This document shows positions 26,209 through 34,484 of a DNA stretch of 64,000 bases, piece by piece. Position numbers and translations under genes: made by a program. The notes below the pieces were generated by a model. That model was given only the letters and a program-made list of their open reading frames with translations. It was not told the origin of the DNA and made no database searches. Positions within the stretch are counted from its first letter, which is position 1. Every line of letters starts with the position of its first letter. This stretch comes from Silvibacterium bohemicum. GTDB taxonomy: Bacteria > Acidobacteriota > Terriglobia > Terriglobales > Acidobacteriaceae. The DNA lies in NCBI RefSeq assembly GCF_001006305.1, contig NZ_LBHJ01000020.1, forward strand, positions 62,001 to 126,000, in the 5' to 3' direction.

Positions 26209-27333
26209 TTACTTACTGGGTTCCGCATTCGACCGTAGAGCTGCCTGCAAAGCAGCGCTAACGAGATTGGCATCGGCCGGAGTCTGATAAGGGTGCATGG
26301 GAAGACTGAGTACGCGCGCCGATGCTCGTTCGGAATGAGGAAAACTTCCCTCGGTCCAGCCGTGTGCGCGGCTCAACTTCTCAAAAACCGGCTGGAGGTG
26401 AAGGGACGTCGGATAATGCACTGCGGTCGGAACACCGGCCGTACGCATGGCGTCTTCGACAGCGCCACGGCCGTCTACCTCGATCGTGTACTGCGCCCAG
26501 GCGCTGGTCGAGTGCGTTGCAATCTTTGGCGTCTCAATCAAGCCCTTCAGCAGCGCGCTGTAGCGGTCGGCGGTTTCATTACGGGCGAGCAGCTCGTCAT
26601 CGAAAACCTCGAGCTTGGCCAGCAGCACAGCGGCCTGAATCGTATCCATGCGCCCGTTGATGCCAATGCGGGTGTGATGGTAGCGGCGATCTTGTCCATG
26701 GTTTCGCAATTCGATAATGGCTGTCGCGAGGCCGTCATCATTCGTGAAGCAGGCTCCTCCATCTCCATAGCAACCCAGGGGTTTGGACGGAAAAAAGCTG
26801 GTACAGCCGATGGTGCTGAGATTGCCGGAGTGGCGTCCTTTGTACAGCGCTCCGAAGCTCTGCGCCGCGTCTTCAATGACGGCGAGCTTGTGGCGGTCGG
26901 CGATCGCATTGATGGAATCCATCTCTGCGGGCTGGCCATACAGGCTTACCGGCATAATGGCTCTGGTGCGCGGGGTGATCGCAGCTTCAATCTTCGCGGG
27001 GTCGATGTTGTAGGTCGCTGGATCGATATCCACGAAGACGGGCACCGCGCCGGCCAACGCAATCATTTCACCGGTGGCGAAGAAGGTGAACGGAGCGGTG
27101 ATGACTTCGTTGCCGGGTTGGATCTCAAGTGCGAGCAGGGCTAAAAGTAAAGCGTCGGTCCCGCTGGCACAGGTGATGCAATGCTTCGCTCCCGTGCGTT
27201 CTGCGAGCCTTTCCTCCAGCTCGCGGACTTCGGGACCCAAGATGTACTGGCCGTGATCAAGAACAGCTTGAATACGTGCGTCTACAGACGCTTTCAGATG
27301 CCGGTATTGCGCCTTAAGATCGATGAACTCCAT
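26209..27333 (-). CDS. DegT/DnrJ/EryC1/StrS sugar aminotransferase, WbpE-like
   Basis: About 374 residues, PLP fold type I. The N-terminus FIDLKAQYRHLK, GQYILGPEV, ASGTDALLLAL, then EDAAQSFGALYKG and SFFPSKPLGCYGDGG with the PLP Lys, and the HGQDRRYHHTRIGINGRMD stretch, closely recall WbpE/WlbC enzymes that aminate UDP-3-keto-GlcNAcA in surface polysaccharide synthesis. ATG 27333 is preferred over the GTG one codon earlier. It stands alone between a MerR gene and the cobalamin operon; no other polysaccharide genes are adjacent, so the pathway cannot be confirmed from the context. Confidence 0.87.
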   Translation of the reverse strand: MEFIDLKAQYRHLKASVDARIQAVLDHGQYILGPEVRELEERLAERTGAKHCITCASGTDALLLALLALEIQPGNEVITAPFTFFATGEMIALAGAVPVFVDIDPATYNIDPAKIEAAITPRTRAIMPVSLYGQPAEMDSINAIADRHKLAVIEDAAQSFGALYKGRHSGNLSTIGCTSFFPSKPLGCYGDGGACFTNDDGLATAIIELRNHGQDRRYHHTRIGINGRMDTIQAAVLLAKLEVFDDELLARNETADRYSALLKGLIETPKIATHSTSAWAQYTIEVDGRGAVEDAMRTAGVPTAVHYPTSLHLQPVFEKLSRAHGWTEGSFPHSERASARVLSLPMHPYQTPADANLVSAALQAALRSNAEPSK

Positions 27334-27451
27334 CACATTATTTTCTCAGGTTCGGCGAATTTTGGCGGAAGAACGAAAGGATGGCGACTCGCTCTTGCTC
27401 GAGGACCGTAGATTCGTCGCCCGGTGACAAGGAGCTCCAATAATGCCCGTC

Positions 27452-28531
27452 CTATTGAAGTACTCGGGAAAGAGCCTCGACTAAGCGAGAATTTTCTTCT
27501 TCAGTGCGAACGGCCACGCGCAGATGGCCAGCTTCGAGAGCTTCATAGTTGAAGCATGAACGCATGACGATGCGATAATCGACGAGCATGCGCTGCCAGA
27601 AATCAGCCGGATCAACAGCAGCGGGCAGGCGAAGCAGAAGAAAGTTCGCTGCGGATGGGTACGTCTGGATACCCAGCGCCTTGATCGAACTCTGCAGGAG
27701 GGCTCGACGACGGTCATTGAGATCTCTGGTTTTCACCGCGTAGGCGACATCTTTCAGAGCCGAGCTGACAGCACACGAGGCAAGAGTTGTAATTGGCCAG
27801 GGAGGCAGATTTTCGTTTAACGCTTGCGCCGTCTTCCGATTTGCTACCGCGTAGGCGACGCGCAATCCAGGCATGCCGTGAAACTTTGTAACGGATCGGA
27901 AGACGATGAGATTGGTCCAGCTGTCGATGTGCGGAGTAATGGACAGCTCGGGGATGTAATCGATAAAAGCTTCGTCGAGCAAAACGCAGGCATTGCGTTC
28001 AGCAGCTTTCGTCAGGATGCGGGTAAGTGTTTCATGGCTGCATACAACGCCCGAAGGGTTTTGCGGATTCGTTAGGAGGATTGCATCCTGCGACCCCGCA
28101 CATATTACATCGGCGTTGTAAGAGAACGACTCTTCCGCGGAAAGCAGGTGCGGAAAGACTTCAATCCGAGCTCGCGCAAGGGCCTTCCGATATTCAACGA
28201 AAGCGGGAACGGGAAGAAGGCACCTTCGAATATCCAGGGTACGGAGCGCCGCTTCGAGCAGCGGAACGAAGCCGTTGGCGACTGCAATGTTTTGATGGCT
28301 CACTCCCGCATAGCGAGCGATCGATTGCTTTAGGTCGATCTCTTCGAGGTCAGGATAGCTCATAAGCATCGACAGGTCGTCGAGACTTGCGCGCAGCGTT
28401 GAATGAACCACGGCCGGAGGACCTTCAGGATTGATGTTCGCGCTGAAGTCCAGCAGCTGTGATTCGGCTATGCCGAAGCGTTGCGCCAGCGAACGAAGCT
28501 GGCCACCGTGGGTCGGCAGTTCGTCGATCAT
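27452..28531 (-). CDS. cobD: L-threonine-O-3-phosphate decarboxylase (CobD type)
   Basis: Started at the ATG 28529-28531, which overlaps the cbiB stop by four bases (ATGA); the frame is open to 28591. The 359-residue PLP protein has THGGQLR, DFSANINPEGPP near the N-terminus, LTNPQNPSGVV, LLDEAFIDY and SVTKFHGMPGLRVAY, where the SxTK Lys binds PLP. CobD makes (R)-1-amino-2-propanol O-2-phosphate, the linker used by CbiB. Its order directly after cbiB in the operon fits this. HisC-type histidinol-phosphate aminotransferase is the close relative but is excluded by the DFSANxNPxG opening and the context. Last gene of the cobalamin operon. Confidence 0.92.
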   Translation of the reverse strand: MIDELPTHGGQLRSLAQRFGIAESQLLDFSANINPEGPPAVVHSTLRASLDDLSMLMSYPDLEEIDLKQSIARYAGVSHQNIAVANGFVPLLEAALRTLDIRRCLLPVPAFVEYRKALARARIEVFPHLLSAEESFSYNADVICAGSQDAILLTNPQNPSGVVCSHETLTRILTKAAERNACVLLDEAFIDYIPELSITPHIDSWTNLIVFRSVTKFHGMPGLRVAYAVANRKTAQALNENLPPWPITTLASCAVSSALKDVAYAVKTRDLNDRRRALLQSSIKALGIQTYPSAANFLLLRLPAAVDPADFWQRMLVDYRIVMRSCFNYEALEAGHLRVAVRTEEENSRLVEALSRVLQ

Positions 28532-29499
28532 CGCGGCTCTCTTGCGTTGAGGACAGCACTTATCAATATGCCGAAGCCCACGCCGAGGCATGCCACAACG
28601 GAGACCATGCGAATGGCTTTTTTGGAATCGCCAACTTCAGCGGCCGAAAACTCTTGTCCCATCACCGACGCCGGGATGACCTCACCGGCATACGTGTTTT
28701 CGCCACCCAGCCGCACATGCAATGCTCCCGCCATCGCACTCTCCGGCTGACCGGCATTCGGACTTTTGTGTTTGTCGCCGTCGCGCAACCATATGCTCAT
28801 CGCAGCTCCAGGATCGGCATCTCTTAAAACGGTAGCTGCCGCGACAATACCGAATGCAGTGAGACGCGCAGGAAGATAATTTGCTGCATCGTCGAGCCGA
28901 GCCGCTGCCTTACCAAAGTAAAAGTATCGGGAGTCCGCATGCCCGATCATGGAATCCAGAGTATTGACCGCTTTGTAAGCCATGGCCAGCGGAACGCCAC
29001 CGAGCGCCATGTAGAACAGCGGCGCCATAATTCCATCCGACGCACTTTCTGCGGCGGTCTCGATAACTGCGCGGCTGATTTCTCGATCATCGAGATGCTG
29101 CGTATCGCGGCCGACGATGCGGGAAAGCCTGCGGCGAGCAAGAGGAATGTCGTCTAATGCGAGAGCCTCGACAACTGCAGACGTCTCCTGCTGGAGATTG
29201 CGAGCGGCTAGGCATGTCCACCCGAGAATCAGTTCGGCCATATCGCCAAGATGCGTCGAACGACGATTCGCTTGCCGGATAATCTCAGCGGTAAAGAAGT
29301 ACGTGGAGAAAACAATGGCCGCCGTGAGTGCTGCGCCTGAAGCAAGTTCAACAGCTACCGATTGATCGGGACGGCGGAGCGCTGTTTCTCCGCGCGCGAT
29401 CCCGAAACCTATCAGCCGCACGGGATGAGGTAAGCACTCCGGATCTCCTGCAAGCTGGTCGAGAAGATAGGCCGCTGGAAGGAGAATACAACGATTCAA
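28528..29499 (-). CDS. cbiB: Adenosylcobinamide-phosphate synthase
   Basis: A 323-residue membrane protein. The start is TTG at 29497-29499 (TTGA overlap with the cobQ stop), with AGGAGG seven bases upstream. Signatures: LDQLAGDPECLPHPVRLIG, NRRSTHLGDMAELILGWTCLAARNL, RDTQHLDDREISRAVIETAAESASDGIMAPLFY and YKAVNTLDSMIGH. CbiB attaches aminopropanol phosphate to adenosylcobyric acid at the inner membrane. Neighbours cobQ (substrate maker) and cobD (second substrate maker) bracket it. Confidence 0.95.
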   Translation of the reverse strand: MNRCILLPAAYLLDQLAGDPECLPHPVRLIGFGIARGETALRRPDQSVAVELASGAALTAAIVFSTYFFTAEIIRQANRRSTHLGDMAELILGWTCLAARNLQQETSAVVEALALDDIPLARRRLSRIVGRDTQHLDDREISRAVIETAAESASDGIMAPLFYMALGGVPLAMAYKAVNTLDSMIGHADSRYFYFGKAAARLDDAANYLPARLTAFGIVAAATVLRDADPGAAMSIWLRDGDKHKSPNAGQPESAMAGALHVRLGGENTYAGEVIPASVMGQEFSAAEVGDSKKAIRMVSVVACLGVGFGILISAVLNAREPR

Positions 29500-31088
29500 C
29501 GAAGCGCCTCCTGACTCCTAGTTTGCAACCGACTCTGATACTCAACTCCTAGCCAGCCGAATATCTTCTCCATATCCAGCGATTCCTCCACAGAATCAGC
29601 GAGACGATTCAGTGCATCTTCGCGTTTTTGTTTCCAATTTTCGCGAGTAAGAGCCGGAGCCAATCGGTGGAAGCTACGAGCAGCATCGATAAAGAGATGA
29701 CGGAAGCTATCTTCATCGAAAAGCCCGTGCAAATAAGTACCGAAGACGCGGCCGTCCTTCGTGATACAGCCATCACGAATGCGTGTCGGTTGCGACTCGT
29801 CCTGGCGACTCAGCTCGGCCAGCGGCTCGGCTTCGCCAAGATAGCTGGTCTCACCGATGTGAATCTCATACCCGCTCAACGTCATCGGAGTCACCGACTG
29901 ACCAAAGAGAGCCGGTGCTATCAGCTCACCTGCAGAGATGTTGGTGACCTTCATGGGCTGCATCGTGGTCCGAATGGGAAGCAATCCGAGTCCGCGGATC
30001 GCACCTTGGTGCTCCATACCTTCGGGATCCACGATCGATTCGCCGAGCATCTGCATACCTCCGCAGATGCCAACGATAAGGCCATGAAGGGCGTGATCCA
30101 TCAAGGCTCGTTCGATTCCTTCGCTTCGCAGCCAGATTAGATCATCGACCGTCTGTTTGCTGCCCGGAAGGATAATGATGTCAGCGTATTGCAGCTGAGC
30201 CACAGCTTTGCAGAAGCGAAGCGACACGGACGGCTCCGACCGCAGAGCGTCGAAATCTGTAAAGTTCGAGAAGGATGGAAGAGCCACGACTGCGATGCGC
30301 AACTGCCGGTCAACAGCGGTCGAGAGTTGCCACTGCTGGCTCTTCTGCTCTCCTTGATCCGGAAGACCGAGGCTATCTTCCTCGTCGAGCGTCAGGTTCT
30401 GCAAGTACGGCACCACGCCCAGGCAGGGCTTGAGGAGCCGCTGCTCCATCATGCGAATTCCCGGTTCCAGAAGCGAAACGTCGCCCCGAAATTTGTTGAT
30501 GACGAACCCTCGAATGCGCTCTTGCTCGTCGCGCTCGAGAAGTTCGACGGTGCCGAGAAGCGATGCAAAGACGCCGCCGCGATCGATATCTCCGACGAGG
30601 AGACAACTGGCGTCCGCCATCTCTGCGATACGCATGTTGACGATGTCGTTTTGCTTGAGGTTGATCTCCGCTGGCGAACCTGCTCCCTCGATCACAACAA
30701 TATCGTTTTTTGCAGCGAGGGCTTCATAGCTCTCACGAACGATGGGCAAGAGCTCTTGCACTCGGCGCTGGTGATAATCCGAGGCGGTAAGCTTGCCCCA
30801 TATTTTCCCTCGAACAATAATTTGCGATGCTCTCTCTCCAGCCGGCTTCAGAAGAATTGGATTCATGTCGACGGAAGGGGCGATGCCGGCGGCTTCCGCC
30901 TGCAGCGCCTGAGCGCGACCGATCTCCAGGCCCTCGATGGTGGCGGCAGAGTTGAGCGACATGTTTTGTGACTTAAAAGGCGCGACGCGATATCCATGGC
31001 GCGCAAAGATGCGGCAAAGCGCTGCGGTGAGCAGAGATTTTCCCACATGCGAGCTCGTTCCCAGCACCATGATGGATCGAGCTTTCAT
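29496..31088 (-). CDS. cobQ: Cobyric acid synthase
   Basis: The ATG at 31086-31088 overlaps the bluB stop (ATGA) and gives 530 residues; the frame open to 31220 adds an unlikely extension. The N-terminal ATPase domain has VLGTSSHVGKSLLTAALCRIF, the glutamine-amidotransferase domain has ILPGSKQTVDDL and GICGGMQMLGE with the nucleophilic Cys, and a His-containing GTYLHGLFDED motif. It amidates side chains b, d, e and g of adenosylcobyrinic a,c-diamide. The position between bluB and cbiB fits the pathway. Confidence 0.95.
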   Translation of the reverse strand: MKARSIMVLGTSSHVGKSLLTAALCRIFARHGYRVAPFKSQNMSLNSAATIEGLEIGRAQALQAEAAGIAPSVDMNPILLKPAGERASQIIVRGKIWGKLTASDYHQRRVQELLPIVRESYEALAAKNDIVVIEGAGSPAEINLKQNDIVNMRIAEMADASCLLVGDIDRGGVFASLLGTVELLERDEQERIRGFVINKFRGDVSLLEPGIRMMEQRLLKPCLGVVPYLQNLTLDEEDSLGLPDQGEQKSQQWQLSTAVDRQLRIAVVALPSFSNFTDFDALRSEPSVSLRFCKAVAQLQYADIIILPGSKQTVDDLIWLRSEGIERALMDHALHGLIVGICGGMQMLGESIVDPEGMEHQGAIRGLGLLPIRTTMQPMKVTNISAGELIAPALFGQSVTPMTLSGYEIHIGETSYLGEAEPLAELSRQDESQPTRIRDGCITKDGRVFGTYLHGLFDEDSFRHLFIDAARSFHRLAPALTRENWKQKREDALNRLADSVEESLDMEKIFGWLGVEYQSRLQTRSQEALR

Positions 31089-31759
31089 GAGCAATCGGCT
31101 CCGGAGCAGGCATCCGAATATCGATCGTAGGAGATCACCGATCGAAGCTGCGTACGCGTTTCCCACCCGTGGCGTTCGAGGTCTGGCTCTGCGGCAAAAT
31201 GGTCGACGTAGCCTATACACAGATACGCCACGATTACTAAATGCTGAGGAATGCCGAGCAGCTCTTGAAGCCTTTCCGGATCGATAATGCTAACCCAACC
31301 AACCCCGACTCCTTCAGCGCGGGCGGCGAGCCAGAGATTCTGAATCGCGCATACGGTCGAGTAGAGAGAGGTTTCCGGCATCGTCTGGCGGCCAAGCTTG
31401 TGACCCCGCTCGCTGTTCGCATCACAGACCACGCATAGATTTTGCGGAGCCTCGCGTATGCCTTCGAGCTTGAGGTCGGAATAATGTTGCCGCTGCTCTC
31501 CCGAATAGGTCGCAGCCGCCGCGGTATTTGCTTTCGAGAAAATGCCATGGACGACCTCGCGAACGGCGGGATCTCGGACGACGATAAAGCGCGATGGCTG
31601 CATCAGTCCGACAGAGGGTGCGCTGTGAGCGGCGCTCAGCAGACGTTCCAGCAATTCGTCCGGCAGAGGCTGCGCCGTGTAACCCCTGCGCACGTCTCGA
31701 CGCGTCGCGATGGCACGGTAGACCGCGTTCCGCTCCGATTCACTGAATGCGTTGCTCAT
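31085..31759 (-). CDS. bluB: 5,6-dimethylbenzimidazole synthase
   Basis: 224 residues from the ATG at 31757-31759, seven bases after the adenosyltransferase stop; the frame is open further upstream but the extension overlaps that gene. It is a nitroreductase-fold flavoprotein with RRDVRRGYTAQPLPDELLERLL, HSAPSVGLMQPSRF and WLAARAEGVGVGWVSI, the BluB pattern. BluB fragments reduced FMN with O2 to make the lower ligand DMB used by CobT, which is encoded in the same operon. Its presence implies aerobic synthesis of the true B12 lower ligand. Confidence 0.93.
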   Translation of the reverse strand: MSNAFSESERNAVYRAIATRRDVRRGYTAQPLPDELLERLLSAAHSAPSVGLMQPSRFIVVRDPAVREVVHGIFSKANTAAAATYSGEQRQHYSDLKLEGIREAPQNLCVVCDANSERGHKLGRQTMPETSLYSTVCAIQNLWLAARAEGVGVGWVSIIDPERLQELLGIPQHLVIVAYLCIGYVDHFAAEPDLERHGWETRTQLRSVISYDRYSDACSGADCS

Positions 31760-31766
31760 GAAATTG

Positions 31767-32342
31767 TCACCACGCTCTCGACCACTTGGGGCCTGCCTTC
31801 TCTTCGACGCGGAGACGCGAGTCCACACCTGCATTGAACTCAATAAGGCGGCCAAAGAGCCAGATGACGTCGGACAAACGGTTGAGATACGCAATCACTT
31901 CTGGCTGGACGACACCGCCGCTTTCAATAAACCTGACGACGTTGCGCTCTGCCCTTCGGCAAACGGTCCGCGCGACTTCGTAAGCTGCCGATTCGGTGTG
32001 TCCCCCTGGAAGCGACCAGTCGGAGAGAATGCCTTCCGTTGCTTCAATCTTGTGGACGAGATCCGTAAGCTTGTCCACATCTTCGGTGGACACGACGGGC
32101 GGCTTCTTCTTGCTTTCGGGTGGAGTCGCCAACGCCGATCCCACGCGGAAAAGAGTGCGCTGAATCTCCTCTGTCCACGCGGCGATTTCGTTGTTCTGAC
32201 AGATACTGCGCGCAAAGCCTAGAAACGAATTCAACTCGTCTACCGATCCGTACGATTCGACACGAAGATCCGACTTGGAGACGCGGATGCCGCCGGCAAG
32301 CCCGGTCTGGCCGCCGTCGCCACGTTTGGTTGCGATACTCAT
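31767..32342 (-). CDS. Cob(I)alamin adenosyltransferase, PduO type
   Basis: 191 residues; AAGGAGG lies six bases before the ATG, and the start overlaps the preceding stop by four bases. The N-terminal TKRGDGGQTGLAGG, SYGSVDELNSFLG and the RTVCRRAERNVVRF helix are diagnostic of the PduO/MMAB trimeric fold, as opposed to the CobA/CobO P-loop enzyme usually expected at this step. It moves adenosyl from ATP to cob(I)alamin or precursor corrinoid. In the operon it stands before bluB and cobQ, where the corrinoid must be adenosylated. Confidence 0.93.
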   Translation of the reverse strand: MSIATKRGDGGQTGLAGGIRVSKSDLRVESYGSVDELNSFLGFARSICQNNEIAAWTEEIQRTLFRVGSALATPPESKKKPPVVSTEDVDKLTDLVHKIEATEGILSDWSLPGGHTESAAYEVARTVCRRAERNVVRFIESGGVVQPEVIAYLNRLSDVIWLFGRLIEFNAGVDSRLRVEEKAGPKWSRAW

Positions 32343-33154
32343 GATGATCCTCCTTGCGATACTGCTGGCGCGAACGTCTCTTCAATAGCAATTCTTAGCG
32401 TCTTGATGAGCGGTGGACGCTCGTATTCGATGGTCAATGCGGCGTCTAAAAAATCTGTGACAAGCGGTGGCGAATCCGAGAGCAAAACATCTTCGGGAAA
32501 AAACCACGGTTGATTGGCACCAAGCTCCTCCAGCGTTCGAGCCTGGACGATAACCGCAGGAAGCGTGAAGATGCCAGCTCGAAGAAGAGCGTAGGCGCGA
32601 TGATAACCGTCGCGCAGAAACCACCGGCCGCGGTAGCGTCCCACTTCAAAGAAGGGGCTGCCCGCGTGAACAATCACGGGCGTCGAGCCTTCGGTCGAGA
32701 ATCGAAAGTGCAGATTCGGATCTCGGGACTCCAAAACGAGGTTTCGGTTTGTCTCGGCATGCACCAGATCGAAGCTTATCGTCTTCGCCGGTCCGAAGGC
32801 CAGGGTAAGGAGGTCCTCTATCTGTGCAGGGTCAACTACGGAGCCAGCACTGGCGTTAAAACAAAGCCGCCGCTGGAATGCTAAAAGCAGACGCAGGTCC
32901 ACAACGCCAAGCGACCAATCGAGACCAGCCATCTCGGCTTGCAGGTCCCGTCTTGCGGCCTGTACAGAGAAGGCATCGCGGAACTTTTCGGACTCCTCAA
33001 GGATCATCGCATTCGCAGCCTCGAAAGGCGCGCGCTGCGTGACAATGCGGCGTGCATCGGCCCACTTGCCGCGATCGTAAGTGGCGGCCCTATACTCATA
33101 AGCGTCGAAATCCCAGCCGCTCAGCTCTCGTATACGATCGTTCTGGTCGCTCAT
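32339..33154 (-). CDS. Unknown protein embedded in the cobalamin operon, ParB-like motif
   Basis: 271 residues from the ATG at 33152-33154. Both ends overlap neighbours by four bases (ATGA): cobC upstream and the adenosyltransferase downstream, so it is translationally tied to B12 genes. No signal peptide or membrane helix. Residues about 182-194 read DGYHRAYALLRAG, preceded by GRYRGRWFLR and followed by PAVIVQAR; this spacing resembles the DGHHR..A/G..VPV core of ParB/sulfiredoxin-like domains, which in some cases bind nucleotides. The N-terminal half is helical. I recognise no named family. A cobalamin-related role is inferred only from position. Confidence 0.7.
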   Translation of the reverse strand: MSDQNDRIRELSGWDFDAYEYRAATYDRGKWADARRIVTQRAPFEAANAMILEESEKFRDAFSVQAARRDLQAEMAGLDWSLGVVDLRLLLAFQRRLCFNASAGSVVDPAQIEDLLTLAFGPAKTISFDLVHAETNRNLVLESRDPNLHFRFSTEGSTPVIVHAGSPFFEVGRYRGRWFLRDGYHRAYALLRAGIFTLPAVIVQARTLEELGANQPWFFPEDVLLSDSPPLVTDFLDAALTIEYERPPLIKTLRIAIEETFAPAVSQGGSS

Positions 33155-33711
33155 CGACCTGCCTCGCACGGATATTTGAAGAAGCTGCAATAGATCTCAG
33201 TCCTGCGCCATGCATCACGCTCATCGAGACCGCATAGACTTTGCAGCACAACGCGCATTACTCCAGCGTGCGTGACGACAGCGGCCTGGCTATCGCGCGA
33301 GCAGGAAAGGATGTTGTCTATCTCAACGAGCACACGGGACCGAAAAGCATCGAACGATTCACCTTGCGGCGCAGAATGATTCGGATAGTTCGCCATCCAT
33401 TTCGACGCATAGACCGGATCTCTGTTTTCGATCTCCTGCCAGGCAAGCCCTTCCCATTCTCCAAACGCGATCTCCCGCAGACCTTGCCGCACGATTGGAT
33501 CCTGAGCCAACGGTCTGGCCAGAGCCTTCGCTGTCGTTATCGCGCGCCGCAGGTCGCTGGTATAAACGGCTGAGATCGGCTCGGCTGCGATTTTGCTCAC
33601 AAGCTCAGCAATCTGCAGCCGCCCACGTGCATTCACCGGTGGATCGGAGTGTCCGCAAAACTTGCCTGCCATATCGGTTTCAGCATGACGGATAAAGAGG
33701 AGAGAGCTCAT
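33151..33711 (-). CDS. cobC: Alpha-ribazole phosphatase-like histidine phosphatase
   Basis: 186 residues from the ATG at 33709-33711, which overlaps the cobS stop (ATGA). The frame is open to 34497 but that part is antisense-like shadow of cobS. The N-terminal FIRHAETD carries the phospho-histidine RHxE motif; REIAFGEWEGLAWQEI and VVTHAGVMRVVL provide the acid and second His. CobC dephosphorylates adenosylcobalamin 5'-phosphate or alpha-ribazole phosphate. Placement between cobS and the rest of the operon supports this; a general phosphoglycerate mutase-like phosphatase is the alternative. Confidence 0.92.
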   Translation of the reverse strand: MSSLLFIRHAETDMAGKFCGHSDPPVNARGRLQIAELVSKIAAEPISAVYTSDLRRAITTAKALARPLAQDPIVRQGLREIAFGEWEGLAWQEIENRDPVYASKWMANYPNHSAPQGESFDAFRSRVLVEIDNILSCSRDSQAAVVTHAGVMRVVLQSLCGLDERDAWRRTEIYCSFFKYPCEAGR

Positions 33712-34484
33712 GCGATCCACACACCGCAAAGATAGACGGCTATCTCGGTGAGCTGGTTCGTCGCTCCGAAGCAATCGCCGGTTATACCGTCGATCTTTCG
33801 CCGGTAATAGAGGGCGCTGAGCAGTGTAACCATTATCGTCATCAGAATTGGGGCGACGGCTTGGATGCGCAACAAAAGACCAACAATGACAAGGCTGAAA
33901 ACACTTCCTGCGATAAGCGCGCCGCGGCTCGTAAGCTGGGCGACGCGTGCGCCCTGACCGTCCGTTGTGTCGCCGCCACTTCGCGCCGGCCTCAAATAAT
34001 AGCTGAGCGGCAGCGTCGTCCATCGGCACAGCACGTGCGAAGAAATCAGGTATTGCGTGACGTGCGCAAGAGGAAGCGACGAGAGCAGCAGCACCCGCGC
34101 CAGTAAGCTCAAAGCCAAGGCCGCGGCACCGTAGGTGCCTATGCGGCTGTCGCGCATGATACGCAGAATCTGCTCGCGGTCGCGACCGCCACCGAAGCCG
34201 TCGGCCACGTCGGCAAGCCCGTCTTCGTGAAGGCAGCCGGTAAGGCAAAGCAGAAAGATCAGCACCAGCAACGCAACCACCAGAGGCGGAAGATGAGGAG
34301 CGAGCAAAAAATAGAGAAGCGCCGCCAGCGAGCCAAGAATCAACCCGCCGACAGGAAAGAACTTCACTGCTCTCGCCAGCGAATCCGCCTCGTAGGACTG
34401 CGATGGAACGGGAATGCGGGTGAGGAACTGGATTGCCGTGAGCAACTCCAACCAAGTTCTCCGTAAAAACACAAGAGCTGTCAT
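33708..34484 (-). CDS. cobS: Adenosylcobinamide-GDP ribazoletransferase
   Basis: 258 residues from the ATG at 34482-34484, which overlaps the cobT stop (ATGA). A polytopic inner-membrane protein: AIQFLTRIPVP, then the CLTGCLHEDGLADVADGFGGGRDREQILRIMRDSRIGTYG region holding the conserved acidic DGLAD..DG motif, and DCFGATNQLTEIAVYL near the end. CobS joins alpha-ribazole (phosphate) to adenosylcobinamide-GDP to complete cobalamin. Directly downstream of cobT, which supplies the ribazole phosphate. Confidence 0.95.
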   Translation of the reverse strand: MTALVFLRRTWLELLTAIQFLTRIPVPSQSYEADSLARAVKFFPVGGLILGSLAALLYFLLAPHLPPLVVALLVLIFLLCLTGCLHEDGLADVADGFGGGRDREQILRIMRDSRIGTYGAAALALSLLARVLLLSSLPLAHVTQYLISSHVLCRWTTLPLSYYLRPARSGGDTTDGQGARVAQLTSRGALIAGSVFSLVIVGLLLRIQAVAPILMTIMVTLLSALYYRRKIDGITGDCFGATNQLTEIAVYLCGVWIA

